Shown: positions 1-9,974 of the stretch, piece by piece
Numbering within the stretch: the first letter of the stretch is position 1
Layout: each line of letters starts with the position of its first letter
From: Saprospiraceae bacterium
GTDB taxonomy: Bacteria > Bacteroidota > Bacteroidia > Chitinophagales > Saprospiraceae
Direction of reading: 5' to 3'
Length of the DNA: 64,000 nt
Assembly: GCA_020628645.1 (NCBI GenBank)
Contig: JAHDES010000003.1
Location: 124,001 to 188,000 of the forward strand
Program-made: the position numbers and the translations under genes
Notes under the pieces: generated by a model
Told to the model about the DNA's origin: nothing
What the model saw: only the letters and a program-made list of their open reading frames with translations
Database searches by the model: none

Positions 1-1266
1 TCTTATACGCTTAACCCACCTCGCCAAGAAGTAAAGCATCATCTTTTAAAATTTGAATCCAAATATTTTATCAATGATTTGCAAAGTTTTCGTTTTCAAT
101 ATGGCGGTCAATTAAATAATCGAAAAGAATTTGATATTCGTCGTGGAGGTCGTTCGGAAATTCCTGCAATGAGCCTTAATCAATTTAGTCATTTTTTAGA
201 AGGGAATTATAATTTACAAACTTTAAATAATTGGCAACTAAAAACTGGTTTACAATTTCGGACTGTCGATAATGCGAATGAACCGGGTACAGGTATTATT
301 CCTTTAATTCCACGGTTCAATTCTTACACTCCCTCTGTTTTCGGAATCCTTCAAAAACAGAATAACCAATGGTTATTTGAGGTAGGTGGACGATATGATT
401 ATCGCTTCTTTTGGGTGAAAATCCAAGAAGGAACGTCTAGTAATATTGTTCGATACGACCACCAATTTCATAATTATGCTTTTTCTACAGGTGCAAAATA
501 TCGAGATAGTTCTAATTTAAAAGCAAGTTTTAATTTAGGCTACATGCAGCGCGCGCCTGAAGTGAATGAATTATATGCTTCAGGCTTACATCAAGGAGTA
601 AGTGGGATCGAAGAAGGTGATCGTAATTTACAACAAGAAAAATCCTTGAAAGCAATTGGTTCAATTGATTGGAATATCCAAGAAAATACGCTATTACAAG
701 CAACTGCTTACTATCATTATATTGATGATTATATCTATCTACAACCGCAAGATGATTTTCGTTTAACCATTCGAGGAGCTTTTCCTGTATTCATTTATGA
801 ACAAACAGATGCCGCACTCTATGGTGCAGATTTGCAATTAACGTATGAATTGATCCCCAATTTAGAGTTAGTAACTAAATATGCCATCGTTCGAGGTAAG
901 GATCGTGTCAATAATAACGCCATTATCAACTTACCTTCTGATAATTTATTTACTTCTCTTGAATGGCGCTTACCTTCTTCAGACCGATTTAACGATACTT
1001 ATATTAGTATAAATGGGCGTTATGTATGGCAGCAAGATCGCATTACGGCTGAACAAGATTTTGTTGCACCTCCAGAAGCCTACTATTTGATGGGGTTACA
1101 AATGGGCACTAGTCTTCCTTTTGGTACTTCAAAAGTAGATGTAAGCTTAACAGTAGATAATCTATTCAATGTTCAATATCGCGATTACCTCAATCGCCTT
1201 CGTTATTTTGCCGATGAAATGGGTCGGAATGTGAGTTTACGGGTGAATTATCAGTTGGGGCATTAA
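1..1266 (+). CDS. TonB-dependent receptor, C-terminal part (5' truncated)
   Basis: The reading frame is open from base 1 to the stop at 1264-1266, so this is the 3' part of a gene that begins outside the window. About 421 residues are visible. They show alternating aromatic/polar beta-strand patterning and the typical receptor segment RAPEVNELYASGLHQG, followed near the end by a DNLFNVQYRDYLNRLRYFADE-type motif common in the last strands of TonB-dependent receptor barrels. The likely role is an outer-membrane transporter for a siderophore, vitamin or other large ligand; the substrate cannot be read. The plug domain and signal peptide are off-window. A second, unrelated receptor-like gene follows 125 bp downstream on the same strand. 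Confidence 0.85.
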   Translation, partial: SYTLNPPRQEVKHHLLKFESKYFINDLQSFRFQYGGQLNNRKEFDIRRGGRSEIPAMSLNQFSHFLEGNYNLQTLNNWQLKTGLQFRTVDNANEPGTGIIPLIPRFNSYTPSVFGILQKQNNQWLFEVGGRYDYRFFWVKIQEGTSSNIVRYDHQFHNYAFSTGAKYRDSSNLKASFNLGYMQRAPEVNELYASGLHQGVSGIEEGDRNLQQEKSLKAIGSIDWNIQENTLLQATAYYHYIDDYIYLQPQDDFRLTIRGAFPVFIYEQTDAALYGADLQLTYELIPNLELVTKYAIVRGKDRVNNNAIINLPSDNLFTSLEWRLPSSDRFNDTYISINGRYVWQQDRITAEQDFVAPPEAYYLMGLQMGTSLPFGTSKVDVSLTVDNLFNVQYRDYLNRLRYFADEMGRNVSLRVNYQLGH

Positions 1267-1336
1267 AATAAATATCTTTTCCTTAAACATATTCCCCTCC
1301 AAAACGGTATTACTTCTTGTGGTTTTGTTAATGAAA

Positions 1337-1377
1337 CGAGATAAAAAATTATTTTATCTCGAATCCATTTATCTTTG
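1337..1377 (+). promoter_or_regulatory. Inverted repeat plus Bacteroidota-type -7 box upstream of receptor gene
   Basis: A perfect 10-bp inverted repeat CGAGATAAAA / TTTTATCTCG (1337-1346 and 1352-1361) is followed by TATCTTTG (1370-1377), which fits the Bacteroidota -7 consensus TAnnTTTG, 14 bp before the ATG at 1392. The repeat may be the terminator of the upstream gene or an operator over the promoter. No clear -33 TTG was found. Confidence 0.4.
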
Positions 1378-1391
1378 CAAAAATTTAACCC

Positions 1392-3878
1392 ATGAAGCAG
1401 GTATATACACTTCTATTATTATGTAGTTTTTCTTTTCTTTTACAAGCACAAGAAGGCCGTGGCGGTAAGCGAGGAGGTCGCGGTGGCGGAGGAGATCGTA
1501 CGCCTATAGTGGTAAAAGGAAAAGTGATTGACCAAAATAAAGAAGCTTTAGAATTTGCTACGGTTTCTTTGTATCGATTGCGCGACAGCTCATTAGTAGA
1601 TGGAACAATTACGGATCAAAAAGGCATTTTTAAATTTGAAACTCGCCCAGGAAAATATTATGCGACTATTGATTTTCTTTCCTTCACAAGTAAAACTATT
1701 TCTGATATTATGCTCACCCCTCGACAAGCTTTTGTCGAATTGGGTGAAATTATCCTAGAAGAAGATGCAGAGCAACTCGAAGAAGTGGAAGTGATTGCAG
1801 AACGTAGTTCGATGGAACTCAAACTCGACAAGCGCGTCTTCAATGTAGGAAAAGACCTTGCTAATACAGGAAATAGTGCCGCAGAAATCTTAGATAATGT
1901 CCCTTCTGTACAAGTTGATGTAGATGGAAATGTAAGCTTACGTGGAAGTGAAAATGTCCGTATCTTAATTGATGGTCGCCCTTCTGGTTTGGTTGGCATC
2001 AGTAGTACCGATGCACTCCGCCAAATGCAAGGCGATATGGTACAAGCGGTAGAAGTCATCACTAATCCATCTGCGAAATATGAAGCGGAAGGGCAAGTCG
2101 GTATTATAAACATCATTCTCAAAAAAGAAAAGAAAAAAGGCGTGAATGGTTCTTTTGGTTTAACCGCTGGTCATCCTGCGAATTATGGGGCTTCTTATAG
2201 TTTGAATTTTCGTCGAGAAAAGATGAATGTCTTTTCCAATTTTGGGGTCAATTATCGTAAATATCCTGGTGGTGGTTTTGAAATTCGTAAAACGGCAAAA
2301 GATGGCAATACGCTTTTTAGAAGTGATCGAGAACAAAATAGGGGAGGACTTGGTGGAAATATTCAATTGGGTATGGATTATTATTTAAATGAAAAAAACA
2401 CCTTAACCGTTTCGGGTTTGTATCGTCTTTCTGATCGACAAAATCCAGCAAGTGTCGTGTATCAAGATTATAATGAAATGGGTATTGTAGATCGTATCAG
2501 TACTCGTATCAATGATGAAACGGAAGAAAGTATTAATCTTGAAGGAGCTTTATCCTACGAGAAAAAATTTGATCGCAAAGGACAAAAATGGACAGTAGAT
2601 TTTAAATATATCGAAAGTGATGATACCGAAATAGCTGACTATACAGAAACAGATGATATTTCCTCGGATTTCTTTTTACAACAACGCTCTAATAGTACAG
2701 AAGATGAACGGAATATCTTATTTCAATCGGATTATATTCATCCTTTTTCAAAAGATAGCAAACTAGAAATGGGCCTTCGTGCTAATTTCCGTACCATCGA
2801 AAATGACTATCTCGTCGAACAATTGGATGAAAATGATACTTGGCAAGTTTATGAAAATTTACAAGGACAACGCTTTGATGATGATTTTCGCTATTTGGAA
2901 AATATTTACGCGGCTTATACAACTTATGGCAATAAGATTAATAAATTCTCTTATCAATTTGGGCTTCGAGCAGAATATTCTGATATTGAAACCGTCTCTC
3001 AAGAAGTGAGTAATCCACGCGATTATCTAAATTGGTTTCCAAGTGCTTTTCTTTCCTACCAAGCATCTGAAAAAAATCAATTTCAGTTGAGTTATAGTCG
3101 TCGTATTAGCCGCCCTCGTTTTTGGTATTTATTGCCCTTTTTGACCTTTACTGATATTAGAAATAATTTTGGTGGAAATCCTGATTTGAATCCAGAATAT
3201 ACCGATTCTTATGAAGCAGGGTATTTAAAGTTTTTTGAAAAAGGATCTTTTTTAACTAGTGTATACTATCGTTATATTACAGATAATATCCAACGAATTT
3301 CTGTTCCAGAAGGCGGAGGAATTGCCACGACTTTACCTGTCAACTTAGGTGTTGAACACAACTATGGTTTGGAGTTTAATTTTAGTTATGACATTAGTAA
3401 AAAATGGCGGATCAATGCTAATGCTAATCTTTACAGATCTCGCTTAGATAATACCAATTACACAGGAGAATTTGCTGGTTTGGTTCGAGATAAAGTTGTA
3501 TTTAATACCATGTCTGCGCGATTCACCAATCGAATGACCATTTTCAAAGATGTTAATTTTCAAACCGACTTTAATTATCGAGCTCCCTCCAATACTGCAC
3601 AAGGGCGTCGTTTAGCAATGTATGTATTGAATACGGCTCTAGCAAAAGATATTTTAAAAGGAAAAGGAACCTTGAGTCTTAGTGTAAAAGATATTTTTAA
3701 TTCTAGAATTCGTCGCTCTATCCGAGATATTCCGGGTTTGTATTCTGAATCTGAATTTCAATGGCGTGCACAACAGCAATTTGTCCTCAATTTTATTTAT
3801 CGTTTAAATCAGAAAAAACGCCGTGGCGGTGATCGCCAAGGACGAGGGGGAGGAGACTTTGATGGAGGAGATTTTTAG
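1392..3878 (+). CDS. TonB-dependent receptor / outer-membrane beta-barrel protein with RGG-rich termini
   Basis: The protein has 828 aa. Residues 1-20 form a signal peptide ending LLQAQ. A Gly/Arg-rich stretch follows (about 21-36), then a carboxypeptidase-regulatory-like beta-sandwich (about 38-125; KGKVIDQNKEALEFATVSLY). A plug domain with LDNVPSVQVDVDGNVSLRGS and NPSAKYEAEGQVGIINI spans about 145-235, and a long OMP_b-brl_3-type barrel runs to the end. The last 25 residues are again Arg/Gly-rich and end in a terminal Phe. The family moves large ligands across the outer membrane using TonB energy; no substrate-specific partner (such as SusD) is adjacent. The start is supported by the signal peptide and the -7 box just upstream. 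Confidence 0.88.
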   Translation: MKQVYTLLLLCSFSFLLQAQEGRGGKRGGRGGGGDRTPIVVKGKVIDQNKEALEFATVSLYRLRDSSLVDGTITDQKGIFKFETRPGKYYATIDFLSFTSKTISDIMLTPRQAFVELGEIILEEDAEQLEEVEVIAERSSMELKLDKRVFNVGKDLANTGNSAAEILDNVPSVQVDVDGNVSLRGSENVRILIDGRPSGLVGISSTDALRQMQGDMVQAVEVITNPSAKYEAEGQVGIINIILKKEKKKGVNGSFGLTAGHPANYGASYSLNFRREKMNVFSNFGVNYRKYPGGGFEIRKTAKDGNTLFRSDREQNRGGLGGNIQLGMDYYLNEKNTLTVSGLYRLSDRQNPASVVYQDYNEMGIVDRISTRINDETEESINLEGALSYEKKFDRKGQKWTVDFKYIESDDTEIADYTETDDISSDFFLQQRSNSTEDERNILFQSDYIHPFSKDSKLEMGLRANFRTIENDYLVEQLDENDTWQVYENLQGQRFDDDFRYLENIYAAYTTYGNKINKFSYQFGLRAEYSDIETVSQEVSNPRDYLNWFPSAFLSYQASEKNQFQLSYSRRISRPRFWYLLPFLTFTDIRNNFGGNPDLNPEYTDSYEAGYLKFFEKGSFLTSVYYRYITDNIQRISVPEGGGIATTLPVNLGVEHNYGLEFNFSYDISKKWRINANANLYRSRLDNTNYTGEFAGLVRDKVVFNTMSARFTNRMTIFKDVNFQTDFNYRAPSNTAQGRRLAMYVLNTALAKDILKGKGTLSLSVKDIFNSRIRRSIRDIPGLYSESEFQWRAQQQFVLNFIYRLNQKKRRGGDRQGRGGGDFDGGDF

Positions 3879-4017
3879 AAAAGTTCCAATACACGAATCA
3901 ATTACAAGTGCAATTTTATTACACATAGTTTTGTATTCATTAAGGAGCTACCTATCTTGATGGAAGAAATACCATTTTCAATAAACACACAATTTGAACT
4001 GGTAACAATTCCTTTAT

Positions 4018-4935
4018 ATGCCTCCTAATTCCAGTACCAACTTCTTTTTGAAATTTCTTTACCGAATACGTAGAGGAATTTTCGGAACGGCGAATTGGGT
4101 GAAACGGCAACTTGATAAACGTATTAATGAGGAACAACGGGAATATTTACACACCATAATTTTCAAAAACGACACACCCGTTGGGAGAAAGTTTGATACT
4201 TTTTTGACTTGGGTAATTGTGTTGAGTGTTGTAATCACCATTTTTGAGACGGTACAAAGTTTTCAAACTCGTTATTTTTGGTTTTTCTTCATTGCTGAAT
4301 GGGCATTCACTATCTTTTTTACACTGGAATATATTATCCGATTGTATGCTGCAAAAAATGCCTTGCGCTATGCAACTTCTTTCTTTGGAATGGTGGATAT
4401 TCTAGCTATTATACCAACATATTTATCGGTCTTTTTTATTGGTGCACAAAATTTATTGATTGTACGGGCACTTCGTTTGTTACGAATTTTCCGAATCTTC
4501 AAAATGGGTCATTTTGTCAGTGAAGGGCAAGTCATTGTAAGTGCATTAAAAGCCAGTCGAACAAAAATTTACGTCTTCGTTTCCTTTGTAGTTTTAATGG
4601 CAATGATTATCGGTACACTACTTTATATTGTAGAAGGAGGGGTCAATGAAAATTTAGATAATATTCCAAAAGGTATTTATTGGGCCATTGTTACCTTGAC
4701 TACAGTGGGGTATGGAGATGTTATTCCCGTCACCAATTTTGGAAAATTTTTAGCTTCTGTTGTAATGGTCATGGGATATGGCGTAATTGCTGTTCCAACA
4801 GGAATTGTCACTGCTGAAATTAGTGGGCGTGTATTAAATATGCGTCGTAATCTCCACAAAACTTGCGCTACTTGTGCACAAGAAGAGCATCATATAGATG
4901 CGACCTTTTGCCATCGTTGTGGAAATAAATTGTAA
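4018..4935 (+). CDS. Voltage-gated K+ channel-like ion transporter with C-terminal zinc ribbon
   Basis: The protein has 305 aa. After an approximately 60-residue basic cytoplasmic N-terminus there are six predicted membrane segments. The S4-like segment LRLLRIFRIFKM (about 150-161) carries regularly spaced arginines. The pore helix and selectivity filter TTVGYGDV lie at about 228-235. The architecture is that of the ion_trans family of potassium channels. The C-terminus ends in a four-cysteine zinc ribbon (CATC...CHRC, about 283-302), an unusual cytoplasmic addition that may be regulatory or stabilise the tetramer. It stands alone on the + strand between the receptor and YifB. A TAGTTTTG -7-like box lies at 3926-3933. 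Confidence 0.9.
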   Translation: MPPNSSTNFFLKFLYRIRRGIFGTANWVKRQLDKRINEEQREYLHTIIFKNDTPVGRKFDTFLTWVIVLSVVITIFETVQSFQTRYFWFFFIAEWAFTIFFTLEYIIRLYAAKNALRYATSFFGMVDILAIIPTYLSVFFIGAQNLLIVRALRLLRIFRIFKMGHFVSEGQVIVSALKASRTKIYVFVSFVVLMAMIIGTLLYIVEGGVNENLDNIPKGIYWAIVTLTTVGYGDVIPVTNFGKFLASVVMVMGYGVIAVPTGIVTAEISGRVLNMRRNLHKTCATCAQEEHHIDATFCHRCGNKL

Positions 4936-5104
4936 AATTTTTCCAAACACCACATTTTCAGTACCTTTCAAGAAATTATTGAACACTAATTAAACCGACC
5001 TAATAGATTTTCCACATATTTTTTATTTTAAAGAAAAAAAATCTGTGGCTATCAGTAAAATCCGTGTTCTATAAAATCATTACAAAACAGAAAAGAGAAA
5101 ATCA

Positions 5105-6661
5105 ATGCTCGTCAAAACGTTTGGAAGTGCCGTTCATGGAGTAGATGCCACCACCATCACCGTTGAAGTAAATGCAGGAGGGAATGTTGCTGCCGGTAAA
5201 CAATTTTATCATCTTGTGGGCTTACCCGATAATGCCGTAAAAGAAGGATTTCAACGCATCGAAGCGGCCATTTCTAATATTGGTTTTCGAATGCCCCGCC
5301 TAAAATTAGTTGTAAATATGGCGCCTGCCGATTTACGAAAAGAGGGTTCTGCTTATGATTTACCCATTGCAATGGGAATTTTGGGTGCGACCAAACAAAT
5401 CAATTCAGATACACTAAATGAATATATTATGATGGGGGAGTTGTCGCTCGATGGTTCACTTCGTCCGATCAAAGGAGCATTACCCATTGCTATTCAAGCC
5501 CGAAAAGAAAAATTTAAGGGATTTATTGTTGCTAAACAAAATGCGCGAGAAGCTGCTATTGTCAACGATTTAGATGTGTATGGTGTGGATAACTTGCGCG
5601 AAGCTATTGATTTTTTAAATGGCAAACTCCAATTAAAACCCACATTTGTAGAAACAAGAGAAGAATTTGAAAATAATCAACATGAATTTGCAGTTGACTT
5701 TTCAGATGTTAAAGGACAAGAAAATATCAAACGCTCCCTTGAAATTGCAGCAGCTGGTGGTCATAATGTCATCTTAATCGGTCCTCCTGGTGCCGGAAAA
5801 ACCATGCTCGCCCGACGATTACCGACCATTTTACCTCCGTTAGATTTATATGAAGCCTTAGAAACGACCAAGATTCATTCTGTAGCAGGCGTACTTCCTC
5901 CTGAGGCTTCGCTAGTGGCACATCGCCCATTCCGTTCTCCACATCATACCATCAGTGATGTCGCTTTAGTAGGAGGAGGATCAAATCCGATGCCAGGGGA
6001 AATATCCTTAGCGCATAATGGTGTACTGTTTTTAGATGAACTTCCAGAATTTAAACGGACTGTTCTAGAAGTACTTCGCCAACCGATGGAAGAACGAAAA
6101 GTCACCATCTCTCGTGCTAAAATTGCGGTCGATTATCCTGCTAGTTTTATGTTGGTGGCTTCTATGAATCCTTGCCCTTGTGGGTATTATAATCATCCTG
6201 AAAAAGATTGCGTTTGCGGACCAGCTCAAGTCAAACGCTATTTGAGTAAAATCTCTGGGCCGCTTTTAGATCGTATTGATTTACATGTAGAAGTGACGCC
6301 TGTTTCTTATGATGAATTATCGGAATTTAAACAATCTCCAATTAGTAGCAAAGATATAGCCGAACGCGTAGTGCAAGCACGACAAATTCAAGCGGAACGA
6401 TTTAAAGAATACAAGTCCATTTATTGTAATGCACAAATGCCAAGTCGATTGGTTCGTGAGATTTGTACCATCAATAAAGCTGGGCAAATCCTCTTAAAAA
6501 CGGCCATGAAAAAATTACAGCTTTCTGCACGAGCTTATGACCGTATTCTCAAAGTAGCGCGTACTTCTGCAGATTTAAATGGAAGTGAAGATATCAAAAT
6601 TGAACATCTGGCAGAGGCCGTTCATTTTCGAAGCTTGGACCGAGAGGGTTGGGCAGGGTAG
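5105..6661 (+). CDS. comM: YifB/ComM family Mg-chelatase-like AAA+ ATPase
   Basis: The protein has 518 aa, the usual family length. The N-terminal Lon-protease-like/ChlI fold (about 1-170, LPDNAVKEGFQRIEAAI) precedes the AAA+ core with Walker A GPPGAGKT (about 227-234), Walker B-type VLFLDELPEF, and a cysteine cluster NPCPCGYYNHPEKDCVCG in the Mg_chelatase insert. The C-terminal domain contains QLSARAYDRILKVARTSADL. ComM-type proteins are hexameric helicases that promote branch migration during natural transformation in some bacteria; the role in Bacteroidota is inferred. Its stop codon lies 2 bp from the stop of the convergent hydrolase gene, so the two genes meet tail to tail. Confidence 0.93.
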   Translation: MLVKTFGSAVHGVDATTITVEVNAGGNVAAGKQFYHLVGLPDNAVKEGFQRIEAAISNIGFRMPRLKLVVNMAPADLRKEGSAYDLPIAMGILGATKQINSDTLNEYIMMGELSLDGSLRPIKGALPIAIQARKEKFKGFIVAKQNAREAAIVNDLDVYGVDNLREAIDFLNGKLQLKPTFVETREEFENNQHEFAVDFSDVKGQENIKRSLEIAAAGGHNVILIGPPGAGKTMLARRLPTILPPLDLYEALETTKIHSVAGVLPPEASLVAHRPFRSPHHTISDVALVGGGSNPMPGEISLAHNGVLFLDELPEFKRTVLEVLRQPMEERKVTISRAKIAVDYPASFMLVASMNPCPCGYYNHPEKDCVCGPAQVKRYLSKISGPLLDRIDLHVEVTPVSYDELSEFKQSPISSKDIAERVVQARQIQAERFKEYKSIYCNAQMPSRLVREICTINKAGQILLKTAMKKLQLSARAYDRILKVARTSADLNGSEDIKIEHLAEAVHFRSLDREGWAG

Positions 6662-6662
6662 T

Positions 6663-8114
6663 TTACTCATTTCTTATTTTTCTCTTTTCAATTTCTAGTT
6701 CTGGATATCGCTTGGATAGTTCTAGCAAATTATTTTTTTCTCCTTTTAAATAGGTATCAAAAAATTGGAGAATAAGTGATGATGAAATTTGAATCGCTTT
6801 TTGGGGTGCAATAGATCCTGCTTCATTTAGGATTGGAATATTAATCATAAATGGAATATCCATAAAATTGGAATGGCCAGCGTTTTTCAATTTAGCATTA
6901 TAAAAATCAGAACGACTTTTATTTTGATAAGCAATCTCATTAAAATTAGGATGATCATCGGGCCAATCTGAAGAAAGTACCATAAATGGTTTTGAAAAAA
7001 ACGTATCCACCATCGTTCCCCATTGTGTTCCATCTATATTAATACCCGCCAAAAGTTGAGTTTGTTCCAATAAGGCTTGGCCCGCAGCGGCTCCTCCTTG
7101 TGAATGCCCCAGTACTCCAATTTTGGTTACATCTAAATGATCTGCTAAAAAAGTAGATGCCTCCCATTCGGGTAGTTGTTTTAAAAGTAAATCAATGTCT
7201 TTAGCCCAACGTTTCGTAATATCGGCAGCAACATAATTTTTCAAGGCATGATTTATTGCTTGATGTTTTTCTTTTGGGGTAGAGGCTTTTTTAAAATTTT
7301 CCATGGCTTCCCAAATCATACTCGCCATTTCTTCATTATTATGTTTTTTATCAAAAGCTGAATCATATAATTTTAGTTGACCATCTGGAAATAATGAACC
7401 CATACTTTCATAGGTATGATTGATATTTAAAACAATAAAACCATGACTGACGATTTCTTCTATTAATGCATAATATCCCGTGGCATTGGAATAATAACCG
7501 TGTGAAAAAATGAGAATTGGAAATTTCCCATCTGCAATTTTAGAATTCAGGTGCGTATTTGTTCTGACTTTATCCAAATAACTGAAAGTACTATTAGGTA
7601 AACCATATTTTGTAGCAAAACCAATTTGTTCTGCTTTATCGAGATAAGGTTCTAATGGTTCATCAGTAATAGTCGAAGGATACCACACTTTAATCATTAA
7701 CGATCTTTTGTCTGTTGCATCTTCTGTGATGGGTTCATCTTCATTAGTAATGAGATGTAAGTATTGAGAGCCTACTTTATAGTTTCCAGTAGGTGTCGGT
7801 AAATCAAAAATAGGAAGAGCAGTTGAACAGATAAATCCTATACCAAGCAAGAATAAAAGCAATACCCCACTTCCTATTTTACGAAACCAATTTCCTGTAA
7901 AAAACGAATAATTGTTCCATAGACAAAAAGTCAAAATGAAAAGAATGAGATAAATAGGAACCATTTGCCATCGGATACCTTCTATCAGAAAATGTGCTAT
8001 TGAAACTATAACAACTAAAAAAAATAGTCCTTTATTTATAGTTGTTCGTTTTGAAGAAATAATAAATGGAAGTAAACCACCTAATAATAATAATAGAATT
8101 TCTAATACACTCAT
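6663..8114 (-). CDS. Membrane-anchored alpha/beta hydrolase, PAF-acetylhydrolase-like
   Basis: The protein has 483 aa. The first approximately 115 residues hold about four hydrophobic segments (LLLLLGGLLPFII, FFLVVIVSIAHFLI, LILFILTFCLW, VLLLFLLGIGFICS). The rest is a serine hydrolase. It contains a nucleophile elbow GHSQGG (about 335-340), the oxyanion region FPILIFSHGYYSN, and a late GHS histidine motif (KNAGHSNFMDIPF), resembling the PAF-acetylhydrolase/dienelactone-hydrolase group. The likely role is hydrolysis of a lipid or ester at the inner membrane; the substrate is unknown. It is monocistronic, convergent with yifB, and faces a 768-bp non-coding region upstream. Confidence 0.82.
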   Translation of the reverse strand: MSVLEILLLLLGGLLPFIISSKRTTINKGLFFLVVIVSIAHFLIEGIRWQMVPIYLILFILTFCLWNNYSFFTGNWFRKIGSGVLLLFLLGIGFICSTALPIFDLPTPTGNYKVGSQYLHLITNEDEPITEDATDKRSLMIKVWYPSTITDEPLEPYLDKAEQIGFATKYGLPNSTFSYLDKVRTNTHLNSKIADGKFPILIFSHGYYSNATGYYALIEEIVSHGFIVLNINHTYESMGSLFPDGQLKLYDSAFDKKHNNEEMASMIWEAMENFKKASTPKEKHQAINHALKNYVAADITKRWAKDIDLLLKQLPEWEASTFLADHLDVTKIGVLGHSQGGAAAGQALLEQTQLLAGINIDGTQWGTMVDTFFSKPFMVLSSDWPDDHPNFNEIAYQNKSRSDFYNAKLKNAGHSNFMDIPFMINIPILNEAGSIAPQKAIQISSSLILQFFDTYLKGEKNNLLELSKRYPELEIEKRKIRNE

Positions 8115-8882
8115 CTTAAATTGGTTGTTTTGTTTTTATGGTTTTTATTTTATGGATGTATATTTTACAGATTTTGGTGGATATGTATTTTGGGAATGTT
8201 TGATCCATTTTGCAAGAGAAATTTTCTTTTGCTGTATTATTCTATCAAAACCGTGCATCTCCAAACAAAAACTAGATTGGCCCAAACAATATGATTTTAA
8301 GGTTTATCAACAGTACTATTTTTATAATTTCATAAAAGCTTGATAATTTGAAATTTATAAAAAACAGTATTCCACGCTAATTGTGAATTAAGTGGTGTAT
8401 AAATGGATTACTTCTCCACACTTATTAAGAATAGCTAAAAAGTGTATATAAAAAATCGTCAAGATGACGCTAAAAATGGGTAAAACGACGATCTTATTGA
8501 CATTTAAAAAGAATAATTTCGTGACAATTCCAAAGTTATTTATCCATAGAATAAGTATTCCACTTGGTGTGAATAAGTTTGTAAAAAACTGATAATTAAT
8601 GAAATGAATAAAGAATAAGATGTTAGTTTACAATTCCTTTTTATTAGTAATAAAAAAAAGAAATTCTCTTTATATTTTTTTTACACGAATTAACAGCACT
8701 AATGATGATAGGCTTTTGATAAAAAATTTATTAAAAATATTATAAAGGACAGATATGACAGAATTGTGAGATTGCTGTACAACAAAACAATTTATTTTGC
8801 TGTCTAATTGGTAAGTTATTGACTCACCTATTTTATTGAAAATATCATGCCAATTTATTACGATTTATTTTAATTCGAAATT
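8115..8882. other. Long AT-rich intergenic region, 768 bp
   Basis: This lies between the hydrolase (-) and heme A synthase (+) genes, so it must hold both promoters. It contains only one low-complexity open frame of 72 codons (8125-8343), which I do not accept as a gene. It also holds two similar sites AGTATTCCAC-N5/7-GTGAAT (8366-8393 and 8554-8578) in direct orientation. No RNA gene was recognised. Confidence 0.6.
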
Positions 8883-9974
8883 ATGAGAAATTCCATTGAT
8901 ACTGTTAATTCTTCTTTTGCTCGTTCGGTTCGTATTTGGTTAATGATTGGTGTATTCATGGTATTTGTCCAAGTTATCATTGGGGGGATTACTCGGCTTA
9001 CGGATTCTGGACTGTCTATTACAGAGTGGGAAGTAATCAAAGGAACCTTACCGCCACTTAATGAAGCACAATGGATAGAAGCCTTTGATAAGTATAAAGA
9101 ACATGCGAAGAAGCAATATGAAGCGCTTCATGCGAATATGACGATGTCAGAATTTAAAATTATTTATTTCTGGGAGTATTTCCATCGTCTATGGGCTAGA
9201 AGTATTGGATTTGTATTTTTATTCCCTTTCTTATATTTTCTTTGGAAGAAGATGTTACCTTCTTGGATGATTCGTCGATTGGGCGTTGCGGTACTTTTAG
9301 CGGCTTTAGCGGCAACATTTGGATGGATCATGGTGGCGAGTGGACTCAATGATGATACGCGGACTTGGGTGAGTGCGTATAAGCTAGTGGTTCACCTATC
9401 TATCGCCACGGTTTTATTTGCTCATTTATTTTGGACCTGGCTAAAAGCGACTTATCCTAATACTTCTGATGCTCATTTAAATCATTTAAGACGATTATCG
9501 TATTGGATTATTGGTATAACGCTATTACAGATCGTTTTTGGAGGGTTAATGGCAGGAATGCGGGCTGGATTAGTCCATCCTTATTTCCCATTTTTTGTAG
9601 AAGGAGAACGTTGGGGACAAATTTTAAATAGTACAAATGGATTAAGTACCGATGCCATCATTAATTATGAACCCGATTTGTATATCAAAGGAGTGGTACA
9701 AATCATTCATCGTTTTACTGCTTATTTATTAAGTGGTATGATTATCTATTTCTTTTGGAAAACAAGAAAAACACAAATATCTGATCGTTTAAATAAAGGA
9801 CGATATTTGTTAATAATTATGTTGGGAATCCAATTTTTGATTGGTGTGATGACGGTTATTAATTGTTTTGGACGTGTTCCTTTGGTTTATGGTGTTTTAC
9901 ATCAGGCAGGTGCATTAATTTTGTTATCCATATTGTTGTTTATAAGTTATCAACTTCGAAATCCAAAATTATAA
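8883..9974 (+). CDS. ctaA: Heme A synthase, COX15/CtaA family
   Basis: The protein has 363 aa with about eight transmembrane helices. It converts heme O to heme A for cytochrome oxidases in the inner membrane. Diagnostic pieces are VQVIIGGITRLTDSGLSITEW near residue 24, YFWEYFHRLWARSIGF, and paired heme-ligand-type histidines in VVHLSIATVLFAHLFW, IIHRFTAYLL and VLHQAGALILL. The length and the DSGLSITEW signature match the alphaproteobacterial/mitochondrial COX15 branch rather than the shorter Bacillus CtaA. The ATG is followed by a typical cytoplasmic N-terminus. No ctaB or oxidase gene is adjacent. Confidence 0.95.
   Translation: MRNSIDTVNSSFARSVRIWLMIGVFMVFVQVIIGGITRLTDSGLSITEWEVIKGTLPPLNEAQWIEAFDKYKEHAKKQYEALHANMTMSEFKIIYFWEYFHRLWARSIGFVFLFPFLYFLWKKMLPSWMIRRLGVAVLLAALAATFGWIMVASGLNDDTRTWVSAYKLVVHLSIATVLFAHLFWTWLKATYPNTSDAHLNHLRRLSYWIIGITLLQIVFGGLMAGMRAGLVHPYFPFFVEGERWGQILNSTNGLSTDAIINYEPDLYIKGVVQIIHRFTAYLLSGMIIYFFWKTRKTQISDRLNKGRYLLIIMLGIQFLIGVMTVINCFGRVPLVYGVLHQAGALILLSILLFISYQLRNPKL

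Noticed and set aside
1658-2122. 154-codon minus-strand frame opposite the TonB-dependent receptor
   Set aside because: Lies fully inside a well-supported gene on the other strand and has no protein features of its own.
8125-8343. 72-codon open frame in the long intergenic region
   Set aside because: Aromatic/Cys-rich translation typical of AT-rich non-coding DNA, no start signals and no recognisable protein pattern.
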